A stretch of DNA of 64,000 nucleotides from JAJYLM01 sp964547905 (GCA_964547905.1 CAZJPN010000036.1:9135-73134); one strand, 5' to 3'. Numbered from the stretch's first letter, positions 1 to 9,573 are shown. Numbers and translations: made by a program. The notes: generated by a model from the letters alone, not told the origin.

Positions 1-336
1 GGCAGTTTAAAAACAATGTACATCCAGATCAAGAGCCGTTTCGGTGATAATCCGGATGAAATATTTACTGCAACTACGAAAGCTGCATCCATTGCTGACA
101 ATTATTCAATGGCTGCGGTTTTCTGTTTCTTTGATACAGAAGAGGGAGACCTGTGGGATTATCTCTGGTTTGTGCCTGCTCCAGATCTAATAAGATATGC
201 AAATAAGCTTACTGGCGGAAAGTTTCTTGGATTTGTAGCGGGGAGGAAAAAAAAAGAATCGAATAAATGGGATGATTACTTGATTGATAAACGTGGGTTA
301 GCAAATCGCATCATTACCCAGATGAAAAGGATATAA
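1..336 (+). CDS. C-terminal part of an unknown protein, possible nuclease-like fold
   Basis: The reading frame is open to the left edge, so the gene probably begins outside the window; the first ATG inside is at 16, but the codons before it (G-S-L-K-T) are also open. About 110 residues are visible, ending in a basic tail (ITQMKRI). The segment MYIQIKSRFGD has the Q-x-K pattern seen in the core of some PD-(D/E)XK-fold proteins such as DUF4365-like nucleases, followed by alternating hydrophobic strands and a late NKWDDYLIDKRGL helix. That fold assignment is a guess from pattern alone. There is no signal peptide or membrane segment. The gene ends just before the duplicated uvrC-flank sequence and has no operon partner here. 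Confidence 0.5.
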   Translation, partial: GSLKTMYIQIKSRFGDNPDEIFTATTKAASIADNYSMAAVFCFFDTEEGDLWDYLWFVPAPDLIRYANKLTGGKFLGFVAGRKKKESNKWDDYLIDKRGLANRIITQMKRI

Positions 337-351
337 AAGAGCATCGGGCAC

Positions 352-1036
352 AGCCTTTGAAATGTGAAATAAGGCAAGTGGTTGACCCGCGTTAGTCAGG
401 TCTAAAGCATAGTTTTCATTGCCCTCCATTTCTTAATAAAGGACGACATAAGAGGATTTACACAGCCCTGTTTCCCCTTTTGATAGAGGGGCCAAAGACA
501 ATACCACGTCCCGCCGCAGGCGAGACGGAACGCAGAGAGGGCTATCATGCCAGGTGGTCGTGTATCTCTCTCGCAATGCTTAGCGGTATGCCCGTGCGCC
601 GTGTAATCTCATCCGGCATTGTATTTCTGATCTCATCGATATTTGCGAATATCGACAGCAGGAGCCGTTTCCTTTTGACTGAAACGCCCGCAATGCCGTC
701 AAGCCCGGACGCAAGTCCGGCCTTTGACCGCAGCTTTCTGTGGTACGTGATTGCAAACCTGTGTGCCTCATCACGGATGCGTTTTAAAAGCATGAGCGGT
801 TCAGAGCCATGTGCGAGGTCAAGCGGGTCTTTCCTGTTCCGCAGGTATATCCTTTCCTCTTCCCTGTTTACCCTGTTCGGGCTGGCACCAGGCTTCAGCC
901 CGCGGTCCCTGTTGTAAGGATTGGACAGCGGACTATCTTTATGGATCTTTGCAATGCCTATAACATCCGGCTCATGAATGTCGAGTTCTTTGAGCACATC
1001 GAGTGCTATGCTCAACTGCCCCTTTCCGCCATCAAC
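352..1036. repeat. Left copy of a partial tandem duplication (uvrC 3' end plus flank)
   Basis: This stretch matches 1053-1716. It contains the last third of uvrC on the minus strand and about 190 bases beyond its stop codon. The offset is about 701 in the flank and 680 near the inner end, because this copy carries 21 extra bases (7 codons) in the uvrC part. By eye the noncoding flank (about 370-545) differs at only a handful of sites from 1073-1246, whereas the coding part has diverged more and mostly at silent or conservative positions. Confidence 0.85.
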
Positions 1037-1039
1037 AAA
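545..1039 (-). pseudogene. uvrC: Truncated second copy of the uvrC C-terminal region
   Basis: The translation matches the last ~150 residues of the intact UvrC at 1246-3099, starting at VDGGKGQLS and ending at the identical terminus IAREIHDHLA. It includes the end of the RNase H-like nuclease domain and the helix-hairpin-helix segment. Homology stops abruptly near 1039: going upstream in frame there is a stop codon (TGA at about 1043-1045), so the N-terminal GIY-YIG, UVR and most of the nuclease domain are missing. The copy has a different, longer linker (residues PLSNPYNRDRGLKPG) in place of the intact copy's shorter one. It could be expressed only as a fragment and is best read as a pseudogene left by recombination. 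An ATG at 1015 exists but has no obvious role. Confidence 0.8.
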
Positions 1040-1052
1040 AAGTCATGGGGTC

Positions 1053-1716
1053 TGCCCTTGAAATGTGAAATAAGGCAGGTGGCGGGCCCTTGTTAGACAG
1101 GTCTAAAGCATAGTTCTCATTGCCCTCCATTTCTTAATAAAGGACGACATAAGAGGATTTACACAGCCCTGTTTCCCCTCTTGATAGAGGGGCCAAAGAC
1201 AATACCACGTCCCGCCGCAGGCGGGACGGAACGCAGAGAGGGCTATCATGCCAGGTGGTCGTGTATCTCTCTCGCAATGCTTATCGGTATGCCTGTGCGC
1301 CGCGTGATCTCTTCCGGCATTGCGTTCCTGATCTCGTCTACATTTGCGAATATCGACAGCAGGAGCCGTTTTCTTTTCTCAGAAACGCCCGCAATGCCGT
1401 CAAGCCCGGACGCAAGCCCGGCCTTTGACCGCAGCTTTCTGTGGTACGTGATTGCAAACCTGTGTGCCTCGTCTCTGATGCGCTTTAAGAGCATAAGCGC
1501 TTCGGAGTTCCGGATGATGTTGATCGGGTCTTTCCTGTTCCGCAGGTATATCCTTTCTTCTTCCGTGTTCACCCTGCCACGGGAGGTATGGAATGACTGC
1601 CCCTCCGCCGTACTGTCCCTGTGGATCTTCGCAAGGCCGATAACGTCCGGCTGCTCAATGCCGAGCTCCTTCAGAACATCGAGTGCTATGCTCAACTGCC
1701 CCTTTCCGCCGTCAAC
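1053..1716. repeat. Right copy of the partial tandem duplication
   Basis: Counterpart of 352-1036. This copy is continuous with the intact uvrC gene, so it is the parental position; its outer boundary lies in the flank that both copies share (AAATGTGAAATAAGGCA at 360-376 and 1061-1077). Confidence 0.8.
1175..1228. repeat. Two adjacent palindromes downstream of uvrC
   Basis: CCCCTCT-TGAT-AGAGGGG (1175-1192) is followed by CGTCCCGCC-GCA-GGCGGGACG (1208-1228), a perfect 9-bp stem. Both recur in the left copy (about 477-525), where the second has one mismatch. No T-run follows on the uvrC strand, so they look more like REP-type palindromes than an intrinsic terminator, though they could stabilise the uvrC mRNA end. 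Confidence 0.6.
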
Positions 1717-3099
1717 AATAATGAGCGACGGTATGTCTGCCTTATCCCTGAACCTCCTGCTCAGCACCTCGTGCATCATGGCATAGTCATCCGGCCTGCT
1801 GACCTCCCTGAGCCGGTAATGCCTATATTTTGCCTTTACTGGAACGCCGTTCTCAAACCGCACCATGGAAGACACGCTGTTCGTACCGAGGATATTCGAG
1901 TTGTCGAAACACTCTATGGTTGCGGGTGCATGCCTGAGGTGCAGTATGTCCCGGAGCCCTTCAATCGCGGACAGGGCTGTTGCTTGTTTTTGCAGTGACA
2001 GGTGAAGATATTCTGCTGCGTTTTTTTCAGACAACCTGATGAGTTCACGTTTTTTCCCTGCCCTCGGTATTTCAATACGCACTGCCCTGCCCTTCACGTC
2101 CGACAGGTGTGACTGAAGGATGCCCATATCCGTCAAGGGGAAGGGCAGGCAAATGATGTCCGGAATAAAGTGGCCGTTTTCGTAATACTGGCTGACAGCC
2201 GAACCCAGGAGTTCTTCCGTATCGAGCGGGGTATCTTTGAACAGGTAGTTGAATGAATTCAGCAGTTGTCCGTTGCGTATAAAGAGACCGTTGACCGCAA
2301 CAGTCTGCCCTTCGGACGCCGTGGTAAAAATATCCATATCAACGGCGCTTGAGGTCTCTACCTTCTGCTTTTCAACGGTTTTCTCTATGTTCAGGATAAG
2401 GTCACGCATCTGGGCTGCCTTTTCATAATGCTCCAGCCCGGACTCCGTTTTCATGTGTGCTTTCAAGGCTTTGATGACTGCGCCGGTTTTTCCCTCGAGG
2501 AAGAGCCGGGCCTGCTGTACATGTTCCCGGTAGTCCTCCTGCGTTATGTGGCCCGCACACGGAGCGGAACACCGCTTGATCTGATACTTCATGCACGGCC
2601 TTATCCTGTTCCTTAGCTCGGCGTCCGTACACGTCCTGAGCTGGAACAGGTCTGTGATCAGCTTGACTGTTTCCCTGGCTGCGAATGCCGAGGAGTAGGG
2701 CCCGAAGATCAGGGAGCCGTCCCGCGCAGGCCTTCTCACGACCTGGATGCCGGGGAATTTGTGGTCCGTGGATATGCGTATGTTAACATAGCTCTTGTCG
2801 TCCTTTAAACGGATATTGTACCTCGGCTTGTGCTTCTTGATAAGGTTGTTCTCAAGCAGGAGTGCCTCTTTCTCGGTGTCCGTCAGCATGAATTCTATGC
2901 GGTTTATTCTGGGTTTTAGGAAATTTATAAAAGGTCTGGCATCCGGCGATGCCGTAAAATAAGCCCTTACCCGGCTGTTCAAATCTACGGCCTTGCCTAT
3001 GTAGAGCACTGTGTCTTTTGTGTCCTTAAATATATAAACACCGGGTTGTTTCGGCACAACCCCGAGCTTTTCATGGATATGTTCATCTACCTCTATCAT
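1246..3099 (-). CDS. uvrC: Excinuclease ABC subunit C
   Basis: UvrC makes the 3' and 5' incisions around bulky DNA lesions after loading by UvrAB. The 617-residue product has the family's usual length and order: an N-terminal GIY-YIG nuclease (PGVYIF at 19-24, YIGKA at 33-37), a cysteine cluster near CMKYQIKRCSAPC, a UVR helix pair (about 205-245) that contacts UvrB, an RNase H-like endonuclease (IECFDNSNILG near residue 395, IIVDGGKGQLS near 455), and a C-terminal helix-hairpin-helix (ASGLDGIAGVS). The ATG at 3099 is preceded by TATAAT with only seven bases between, suggesting leaderless transcription. The gene stands alone, and its base composition is visibly richer in G+C than the rest of the window. 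A broken extra copy of its 3' end lies just downstream. Confidence 0.97.
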   Translation of the reverse strand: MIEVDEHIHEKLGVVPKQPGVYIFKDTKDTVLYIGKAVDLNSRVRAYFTASPDARPFINFLKPRINRIEFMLTDTEKEALLLENNLIKKHKPRYNIRLKDDKSYVNIRISTDHKFPGIQVVRRPARDGSLIFGPYSSAFAARETVKLITDLFQLRTCTDAELRNRIRPCMKYQIKRCSAPCAGHITQEDYREHVQQARLFLEGKTGAVIKALKAHMKTESGLEHYEKAAQMRDLILNIEKTVEKQKVETSSAVDMDIFTTASEGQTVAVNGLFIRNGQLLNSFNYLFKDTPLDTEELLGSAVSQYYENGHFIPDIICLPFPLTDMGILQSHLSDVKGRAVRIEIPRAGKKRELIRLSEKNAAEYLHLSLQKQATALSAIEGLRDILHLRHAPATIECFDNSNILGTNSVSSMVRFENGVPVKAKYRHYRLREVSRPDDYAMMHEVLSRRFRDKADIPSLIIVDGGKGQLSIALDVLKELGIEQPDVIGLAKIHRDSTAEGQSFHTSRGRVNTEEERIYLRNRKDPINIIRNSEALMLLKRIRDEAHRFAITYHRKLRSKAGLASGLDGIAGVSEKRKRLLLSIFANVDEIRNAMPEEITRRTGIPISIAREIHDHLA

Positions 3100-3106
3100 T
3101 CCTCTT

Positions 3107-3134
3107 ATTATAATTTAAAAATCCTGTTTTGCAA
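3107..3134 (-). promoter_or_regulatory. Promoter of uvrC, adjacent to its start codon
   Basis: On the minus strand TTGCAA (3134-3129), a 16-base spacer and a perfect TATAAT (3112-3107) are followed by seven bases (AAGAGGA) and the uvrC ATG. Transcription would start at or within a base or two of the ATG. The AGAGGA directly abuts the ATG and is too close to act as a normal Shine-Dalgarno site. Confidence 0.55.
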
Positions 3135-3206
3135 TGGCTCATGAATGCCCCGGTGTTTGCATATCTTCAGAAAAGTGTGTATATGAGTTATCCGAGGAGA
3201 CGATGC

Positions 3207-3944
3207 ATGGAGGGAATCACTGTTTTTTATCCGATGTACAATGAAGAATTATACATAAATAGAGCTGTGGAAGCTGCAAAAGAGACATGCGATCTCATGC
3301 TTGAAATAAGAGAAATATCGGATTACGAGATTCTCCTTATCGATGATGCTTCAACAGATGCGACGGGACGGATAGCGGATGTACTTGCCGGAAAAAACAA
3401 AAGAATAAGGGTAATTCACCATCAAACCAACAGAGGGCTCGGGGGTGCTTTAAAAACAGGTTTTTATAATGCAAAAATGGATGTGATTTTATACTCTGAT
3501 ATAGATCTTCCATTTGACATGATGGAGATGAAAAAGGCTTACAGGCTCATGAGGTATTATGATGCTGATATAGTAGCTGCTTTTAGGTTTGACAGGACGG
3601 GGGAAGGGCTGAGAAGGCTAATCTACTCTTATGTTTACAATATGCTTATAAAAATATTGTTTCATATGAGGATAAAGGATGTTAATTTTTCATTTAAACT
3701 CGTAAAAAAGGAGATTTTGGAATATTTAAATCTGAAATCAGAGGGTAGCTTTATAGATGCGGAACTTCTGATTAAAGCACGGAGATACGGATTTAAAATT
3801 ATACAATTCGGGACGAATTATTTTCCCCGAACCCGAGGTATTTCAACCTTGTCAAGCTCAAATGTAATTATTAAAATCCTGAAAGAAATATTCTCCATGT
3901 ACAAAGAGATCAAATCAATTCAGCCGGTTGTTAAAAGACGATGA
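3207..3944 (+). CDS. Family 2 glycosyltransferase, dolichyl-phosphate-mannose-synthase-like
   Basis: A GT-A fold enzyme that probably moves a sugar from a nucleotide donor onto a polyprenyl phosphate or lipid. The fold opens with ITVFYPMYNEELYI. The nucleotide-binding segment DDASTDAT and the metal motif region YSDIDLPFDM follow, then a helix-rich half with RFDRTGEGLRR and the SFKLVKK segment typical of DPM1-like enzymes. The start at 3207 is chosen because GAGGAG (3194-3199) sits seven bases before it; in-frame ATGs at 3129 and 3183 would add residues without homology to the fold. It overlaps the next gene by ATGA and probably provides the lipid-linked sugar used by the GT39-type enzyme two genes on. 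No membrane segment is evident, so it is likely peripheral. Confidence 0.85.
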   Translation: MEGITVFYPMYNEELYINRAVEAAKETCDLMLEIREISDYEILLIDDASTDATGRIADVLAGKNKRIRVIHHQTNRGLGGALKTGFYNAKMDVILYSDIDLPFDMMEMKKAYRLMRYYDADIVAAFRFDRTGEGLRRLIYSYVYNMLIKILFHMRIKDVNFSFKLVKKEILEYLNLKSEGSFIDAELLIKARRYGFKIIQFGTNYFPRTRGISTLSSSNVIIKILKEIFSMYKEIKSIQPVVKRR

Positions 3945-4747
3945 CAAAATTCCTTATTGTGAATGCCGATGATTTTGGATTATGCAGGGAGATTTCAAAA
4001 GGTATTATTAAGGCGTACTCAGATGGTATTGTTACGGCAACATCTGTTGTGGTCAATGGCAGATATTTTAAAGAAGGTATATCCCTTCTGGAGGACTCAG
4101 GTATTGATGCAGGCATCCACCTTACATTCACTGGCGGTGAAAAGCCCATTTCTGGCAATATCCCCGGACTGATTGATAGCAATGGATTCTTTTTGAAAAG
4201 CTACAGAGAGGTAATCCCGAGGATTATATTGGGACGTTTTGATCGGAATGCACTTAAGAAGGAATTGTCACAACAGGTAAGCCTCTTGTTGGATAACAAT
4301 ATATCTGTAAGTCACATCGACAGTCATCAGCACCTTCACCTTTTACCCGGGGTAAGAGATATCGTCATAAGGCTTGCACAGCAATTTAAGATACGGTGGA
4401 TAAGGGTGACGTGTTCAAAAGGAATAGGTATGAAGGGTCTTGGAATAGATATGTTAGGCCGGGCACTGAAATCAAAATTAAAGTTACAGGGTATAGGATT
4501 TACAGACAGGTTCATAGGCCTTGAAAAGGGCGGTTATATGGATGAAACCAATCTATCAAGCCTGCTCAAAAAGATAGCCAACAATGGCGTTACTGAGCTC
4601 ATGGTTCATCCTGGTTATGATGCGTCAGCAGATTATGACTGGGGGTATACATGGGAGGAGGAACTAAAAGCCCTTACCTCTGATACTACAAAGGGATTGA
4701 TAAAAAGCATCGGCATAACGTTGACGAGCTTTAAGGGGATTATGTGA
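3941..4747 (+). CDS. YdjC/ChbG-like carbohydrate deacetylase (HpnK-type)
   Basis: A 268-residue enzyme of the YdjC fold, metal-dependent deacetylases that act on N-acetylated sugars. Metal-binding landmarks are NADDFGL (residues 8-14), with the paired aspartates, and HIDSHQHLHLLPG (about 125-137); MVHPGYDA near 220 supplies a further histidine. Similar proteins include the HpnK family found near hopanoid genes, but nothing else here points to hopanoids. The gene overlaps both neighbours (ATGA with the upstream glycosyltransferase, and the GTG start of the downstream GT39 inside its stop region), so the three are translationally coupled. A reasonable reading is that it deacetylates a lipid-linked sugar made by the first enzyme before transfer by the third. 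The true substrate cannot be told from sequence. Confidence 0.85.
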   Translation: MTKFLIVNADDFGLCREISKGIIKAYSDGIVTATSVVVNGRYFKEGISLLEDSGIDAGIHLTFTGGEKPISGNIPGLIDSNGFFLKSYREVIPRIILGRFDRNALKKELSQQVSLLLDNNISVSHIDSHQHLHLLPGVRDIVIRLAQQFKIRWIRVTCSKGIGMKGLGIDMLGRALKSKLKLQGIGFTDRFIGLEKGGYMDETNLSSLLKKIANNGVTELMVHPGYDASADYDWGYTWEEELKALTSDTTKGLIKSIGITLTSFKGIM

Positions 4748-6255
4748 AGGATAAGAAGTATGCATATTTAGCCTTGGCTGTAATTGTGGGGTTTCTTCTA
4801 TTCAGGATCTTTTACATAGCGACGACCCACTATACGCTCTCGCAGGATGAGGCGTATTTCTGGGACTGGTCAAGGCATCCTGCATTAAGCTACTATGACA
4901 TGGGACCCATGATTGCATGGATTATAGCCTTTTTTACGCATATACTCCCCCTGTCCGCGTTCTCTGTCCGGCTCGGGGCACCGGTATTTTCAGCCATGAC
5001 TGCTATTGTGATCTATATGCTCACCGTTGAAGTCACGGGATCGAGCATGCTTGGGTTCTGGGTGGTATTGTTGTTCCATATCCTTCCCATCGGCATGGCA
5101 GGTGGCATTATCATGACGTACTATTCCCCTCAGGTTTTCTTCATGTCATTAATGGCACTTTTCTTGTGGAAGCTTATAACAGACGGCAGGCCCTGGTGGT
5201 GGTACTTGATCGGTATGAGTGCAGGGCTTGGATTGCTGTCGCACCACATGTTTATCTTTTTTACGGCAGAGGTCGGGCTGTTTGTACTTCTTTCACGCAA
5301 CAACCGGAAATGGCTGAGCCGCAAAGAACCATACCTTGCTCTCCTGATAGAGCTGATCGTTGCAAGTCCCATCATGATCTGGAATGCAATGCATGACTTT
5401 GTTATGTTCAGGCATGCTATTGGTATGATGTCAGAGGCACATAATATTACATTTACACTGTTTGAATATATCGGGGGACAGGCAGGCATAGGAGCAGGGT
5501 TTTTCTTCCTTGCTGTTGTGTATGGCCTTATCGTTAGCGGGTACCGTGGCATAAAATTTAAAGATGATAAGTACCTGTTTCTGTTCTGCTTATCTGCACC
5601 GGTTATACTTTTCATAGCCATTCTCAGTATCGGCGGCAGGACAGAACCGAACTGGCCTGTATCAGGATACATAACAGGGTCTATCGCAGCCGTAGATATA
5701 CTCTATGAAAGGTATAAAAAGGGTAATCATCTTATCCGTTTGCTTATAAATGCAGGCCTTGGATTGACTATATTTCTCTGTGTACTCGCCTCTATATTTG
5801 CATATTATCCTTCTGTTATGCATGCCGTGGGTATATATATACCACCGGATAGGGATCCTACGAACAGGCTGTATGGATGGAAGGAACTCGGGAGGAATGT
5901 ATCGGATAAATTGCAGGATATGCCGGCCGGCAGCTTCGTTGCAACCGGGGAGTACGGGCTCAATGCAGAGCTTGCCTTTTATATAAAAGGGAATCCACAG
6001 GTTTACGAGATTCCCGTTAACCGTCGGTTTAGTCAGTATGATTTTTGGAACAACTTCAGGGCGGTTAAAGGTAAAGATGCTGTTTATGTTGGATATGGAC
6101 CCATAGGAAAACAGACCTATAGACTATTTAACAAGGTAAATTTTGCAAAAGAACTTGTAATCCGAACCCGGCACGATAATGCCATACGCTTCACCTTTTA
6201 TATCTACAAGTGCTATGGATATAAGGGAACAGCAAAAGAGCTGGCAACATTTTAA
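4744..6255 (+). CDS. GT39/ArnT-like integral membrane glycosyltransferase
   Basis: A 503-residue multi-spanning membrane protein of the PMT/ArnT type, which moves a sugar from polyprenyl phosphate to an acceptor outside the cytoplasmic membrane. The first membrane helix (residues 8-28) is followed by the acidic catalytic loop SQDEAYFWDW (33-42) and RHPALSYYDMGPMI. About ten further hydrophobic helices follow, then a soluble C-terminal domain beginning near DRDPTNRLYGW. It starts with GTG at 4744 inside the stop of the preceding deacetylase gene. The protein is paralogous to the one at 11039-12505, with the same DEAYxWDWxRHPxLSY segment. No terminator was recognised before the convergent helicase gene, which begins only 31 bases on. 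The acceptor (lipid A, another lipid or protein) is unknown. Confidence 0.88.
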   Translation: MKDKKYAYLALAVIVGFLLFRIFYIATTHYTLSQDEAYFWDWSRHPALSYYDMGPMIAWIIAFFTHILPLSAFSVRLGAPVFSAMTAIVIYMLTVEVTGSSMLGFWVVLLFHILPIGMAGGIIMTYYSPQVFFMSLMALFLWKLITDGRPWWWYLIGMSAGLGLLSHHMFIFFTAEVGLFVLLSRNNRKWLSRKEPYLALLIELIVASPIMIWNAMHDFVMFRHAIGMMSEAHNITFTLFEYIGGQAGIGAGFFFLAVVYGLIVSGYRGIKFKDDKYLFLFCLSAPVILFIAILSIGGRTEPNWPVSGYITGSIAAVDILYERYKKGNHLIRLLINAGLGLTIFLCVLASIFAYYPSVMHAVGIYIPPDRDPTNRLYGWKELGRNVSDKLQDMPAGSFVATGEYGLNAELAFYIKGNPQVYEIPVNRRFSQYDFWNNFRAVKGKDAVYVGYGPIGKQTYRLFNKVNFAKELVIRTRHDNAIRFTFYIYKCYGYKGTAKELATF

Positions 6256-6286
6256 TCCCAAAAGAATTTCTTGTTGTATTTTTTGT

Positions 6287-9200
6287 TTATCTAACCTCTT
6301 CAACCCTTTTATGGTCAATGTACAAGAGATATCCCTTTATCTTTTTTGTTGGATATATATCCGAGATTATATCCATATACTCTTTTACCTGTTTTTTATG
6401 TTTATCGATGTCCTTTAACCCGCCGGTTTTATAATCGACAATGATTGCCTCGGTTTGATTTACAATAAGCCTATCTATTCTCTTTAAATCCCCGTGCCTG
6501 TCTACGACCTCTTTTTCCGTGAAAATGCCCGAGGATGATCCAGAGGTAAACCAGGGCTTAGTCTCTTCAAGCGCGAGCGACAGCAATATAGTATCAACAA
6601 GTGCTGGCTGATTTTGTATTGTTTGTTCTTGAATTGTACCAAGAAACTCTATCAATCTTTCTCTTGTATCGGTATCTCCGCTCGTTATCCTTGAAAGAAT
6701 ATCATGAATTATATCTCCCCGCTTTTCTTCATTATAATTTTCCAGTGCCGCAATGTCGGGTTGTTTTACATAGATATGGTTTTGCCAATGGGTGGATGCC
6801 TGTGACTTTTTTCGAAAGACATCATCTCCCTCTTTTTCTTGTTTTTTTAAAACAGTGTGTGCTCCTTGTTCATATCTGCTGTTTGCATCGAGCTTATGCT
6901 CAAACAAGTTATAAAGAGGATCTTTTTTATCCTGTATGAAGATGTAGAGTTCTTTTTGTGCTCTGGTTACTGCCACGTAAAATGCATTGAGTTCATCCAT
7001 GAATGATAAGGACTGCTCTTTTATATAGGCATTGATAGATGCATCATCAGTCTTGATGCTCTGGATTATGCTTCGATGTAATTTATTTGTGTAGGATAAA
7101 TTAAGTTTATTGGGTCCTTCTATGATGAGCATGTTTTGTTTGTCACTGCCGTTCTTTCGAAGATTTAATGATGCATAAGGGATGATCACGACTGGAAACT
7201 GAAGCCCTTTTGACTTATGTATGGTCAAAAGCTTAACGGCATCCATCGATGTCATGTTTACAAAAAAGCCAGCATCGTCTTTTTCTTGAGTCTTCCAGTG
7301 ATCAAGAAGGCTATCAAGATTATTCTCACCCTCATCCTCTCGCTCTTTGAGCATACCAAGCAGGTGCATAAAAAATCCTATTGACGACCCAAAATTCTCA
7401 TGGATTTTGAATCGTCCGATGAACTCATGAACAATATCGTATGCCGGCAGATACCCGACTGCATTTAAAAGCGGCTTTATGAATTCGTCCCATAATTTAG
7501 GTTGCCATTCTTTAAAGGCTATGTAGAGATAAGCCTCTCCTCGTTGATGAAGCAGCCAATCATATATCAGATTCGTTTTCACAGTAGATACCTTATTGAA
7601 TATTTCCCCGGAAATAAAACCGATAAACGAAAGGCCGTCGAGCGGGTTATTCAAGAAGCTTAAAAATGATATTACTTCCCGGATCAGAGTATGTTTCCTT
7701 ATATCGAAGCCCTGTGTGGATTGGACAGGTATACCATTCTGTTTCAGTTCGCCTGAGAGCGACTCTATTTGCGCGTTTTCTCTAACAAGGATGGCAATGT
7801 CTGAGTAAGAAATACCCTTATCATGTAGACTTACGATAACACCATTGATTCTTTTTACGAGTGCATATTCATATGCAGACTGTTCGACATCATTGATATC
7901 CGACCTACCTTCATCAGGTGATGTTGCAGTCTCTGTGTTTGATGGATTGTCCTTGGAATTACTATGTTCAATGAATAAATATCCTGCATCGTTTGGGGAT
8001 GTATCGTTATGTGGTAAGGACTGTGCTGAATCCCTGTATATTGTATCTATAAGTTCTTTAATCTGTGTGTTGATTGTGGATGTAATGGGATCTTTTTCAT
8101 TGTCGACGAACATGCTCTTCAGGTAATCGGGATCGAATGTTTTATTGAAGAAATCCACCAGCAATGACGTTGATCGATAATTTGAGCTTAGTTTTTTTAT
8201 GTAGAGTTCTTTTATAATAGGAGTTATCTCTTTATCTTCTATGACCTCGTCAAAAAGGCTCGAATCACTACCCTTGAATCTGTAGATAGATTGTTTCTTA
8301 TCACCGACATAAAAAAGAGAGCCACCGTTTGAAAGGGCTTCGATTACAAGCGCCTTTATATTATTCCATTGTGCCCTATCCGTATCCTGGAATTCATCGA
8401 TAAAGTAATGAAGTATACTTTCGCCGAGATTGAAATATACCTCGGGTACATTGTATTCATCTATCAGTTTCCTTACATATTTATTTATATCATCTATTAA
8501 GATTTTGCCCCTTGTCATGGTAATTTCTGCGATTGTTTTCTCAATATTCGCCAGAATGTCATGGTAGGCACCGTAGCGGCTACTGTCCGTTGTAATTAAG
8601 AGATCAAACAATAGTTTCCGTACGCATTCCCATGTATGCTGCAGTGTGCTTTGGAAATGAATGCTCTGTTTTTTGAGAATATATGCGACATCGTCTTTTT
8701 GCCACAATTGATTTGAAAAATCATTATTGTTGATCTTACCAATCAATTCATCTTTTGGTGGAAGAAATTTCGTCTGAATATTGGCGGAAGCTATACCTTC
8801 ATACAGTTTATCGACGGCTATTTTCAGTGTATTTCTTTTTTGAGTTATCACGTCCGATGTTACCTTATTACTCTCAATCCTTTTTCCCTTCTTGTTTTCT
8901 AAATATCTGAATCTGTTCACAAGCTCTATAATATTTTCTCGGGGATTAAAACCTGTTTTGCCTTCCACGTTGAGGTAGATGTCGAGAAACCTTAGAAAAA
9001 GCTCTTTTGTATCTTGGTGTATGTGAATGGTGGAGAGCAAGTCGTCAAGGGCATATTCTATATAGGGTATAACATCCATAGCTATATCGAAGTTAGGCTG
9101 TAAATTTGTCTCACGCAAAGATGCCGTGATTATACTTCTCAGAAAGCTGTCGATGGTACGAACCTGAAAATCCGTGTAATGTTTTATAATCTCCTCGACG

Positions 9201-9559
9201 AGTTTATCCGAAGATTTCTGAAGGTCTTCATCATCGATGTCTATAGGGTTAAGCTGCCTTAGTGCTTGTTCTCTTTTTACCGCTTGTTTGCCATCTTTTA
9301 TATCTGAAATGGCAATAAGTTTGAGCTGCCTGAGTATTCGCTCCTTCATCTCATTCGCAGCCTTATTTGTGAAGGTGATCGCAAGCATGTTGTTCAGTGT
9401 ATTTTGCGAGAGATGGTTCTTTATCCGGTTAGAGAGCAGGAACTGGACGAATCTGAGCGAAAGGCTGTGGGTCTTGCCTGACCCTGCAGAGGCATTAAGA
9501 ACAAAAATATGGGGAAACTTCAAATCGTAGTCAACTTCTACAACAGGTTTATCTTCCAT
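6287..9559 (-). CDS. AddA/RecB-like UvrD-family helicase with C-terminal nuclease
   Basis: A 1090-residue helicase-nuclease for double-strand-break processing. The Walker A motif is NASAGSGKTHS near residue 25, followed by AITFTNKAANEMKERI (motif Ia), FIDEFQDTDRAQW near 390 (motif II), VGDKKQSIYRFKGSD (motif III), LLTIHKSKGLQFPVV (motif V) and FYVAVTRAQKELYI (motif VI). A PD-(D/E)XK nuclease ends the chain, with the catalytic strand IIVDYKTGG near 1040. This is the AddA/RecB layout; no AddB or RecC partner is encoded here, so the partner must lie elsewhere or the enzyme works alone. It is the last gene of a minus-strand operon of envelope-type genes, 14 bases after the epimerase-like gene. 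No clear Shine-Dalgarno precedes the ATG. Confidence 0.9.
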   Translation of the reverse strand: MEDKPVVEVDYDLKFPHIFVLNASAGSGKTHSLSLRFVQFLLSNRIKNHLSQNTLNNMLAITFTNKAANEMKERILRQLKLIAISDIKDGKQAVKREQALRQLNPIDIDDEDLQKSSDKLVEEIIKHYTDFQVRTIDSFLRSIITASLRETNLQPNFDIAMDVIPYIEYALDDLLSTIHIHQDTKELFLRFLDIYLNVEGKTGFNPRENIIELVNRFRYLENKKGKRIESNKVTSDVITQKRNTLKIAVDKLYEGIASANIQTKFLPPKDELIGKINNNDFSNQLWQKDDVAYILKKQSIHFQSTLQHTWECVRKLLFDLLITTDSSRYGAYHDILANIEKTIAEITMTRGKILIDDINKYVRKLIDEYNVPEVYFNLGESILHYFIDEFQDTDRAQWNNIKALVIEALSNGGSLFYVGDKKQSIYRFKGSDSSLFDEVIEDKEITPIIKELYIKKLSSNYRSTSLLVDFFNKTFDPDYLKSMFVDNEKDPITSTINTQIKELIDTIYRDSAQSLPHNDTSPNDAGYLFIEHSNSKDNPSNTETATSPDEGRSDINDVEQSAYEYALVKRINGVIVSLHDKGISYSDIAILVRENAQIESLSGELKQNGIPVQSTQGFDIRKHTLIREVISFLSFLNNPLDGLSFIGFISGEIFNKVSTVKTNLIYDWLLHQRGEAYLYIAFKEWQPKLWDEFIKPLLNAVGYLPAYDIVHEFIGRFKIHENFGSSIGFFMHLLGMLKEREDEGENNLDSLLDHWKTQEKDDAGFFVNMTSMDAVKLLTIHKSKGLQFPVVIIPYASLNLRKNGSDKQNMLIIEGPNKLNLSYTNKLHRSIIQSIKTDDASINAYIKEQSLSFMDELNAFYVAVTRAQKELYIFIQDKKDPLYNLFEHKLDANSRYEQGAHTVLKKQEKEGDDVFRKKSQASTHWQNHIYVKQPDIAALENYNEEKRGDIIHDILSRITSGDTDTRERLIEFLGTIQEQTIQNQPALVDTILLSLALEETKPWFTSGSSSGIFTEKEVVDRHGDLKRIDRLIVNQTEAIIVDYKTGGLKDIDKHKKQVKEYMDIISDIYPTKKIKGYLLYIDHKRVEEVR

Positions 9560-9573
9560 ATTGTATTTGGGTA

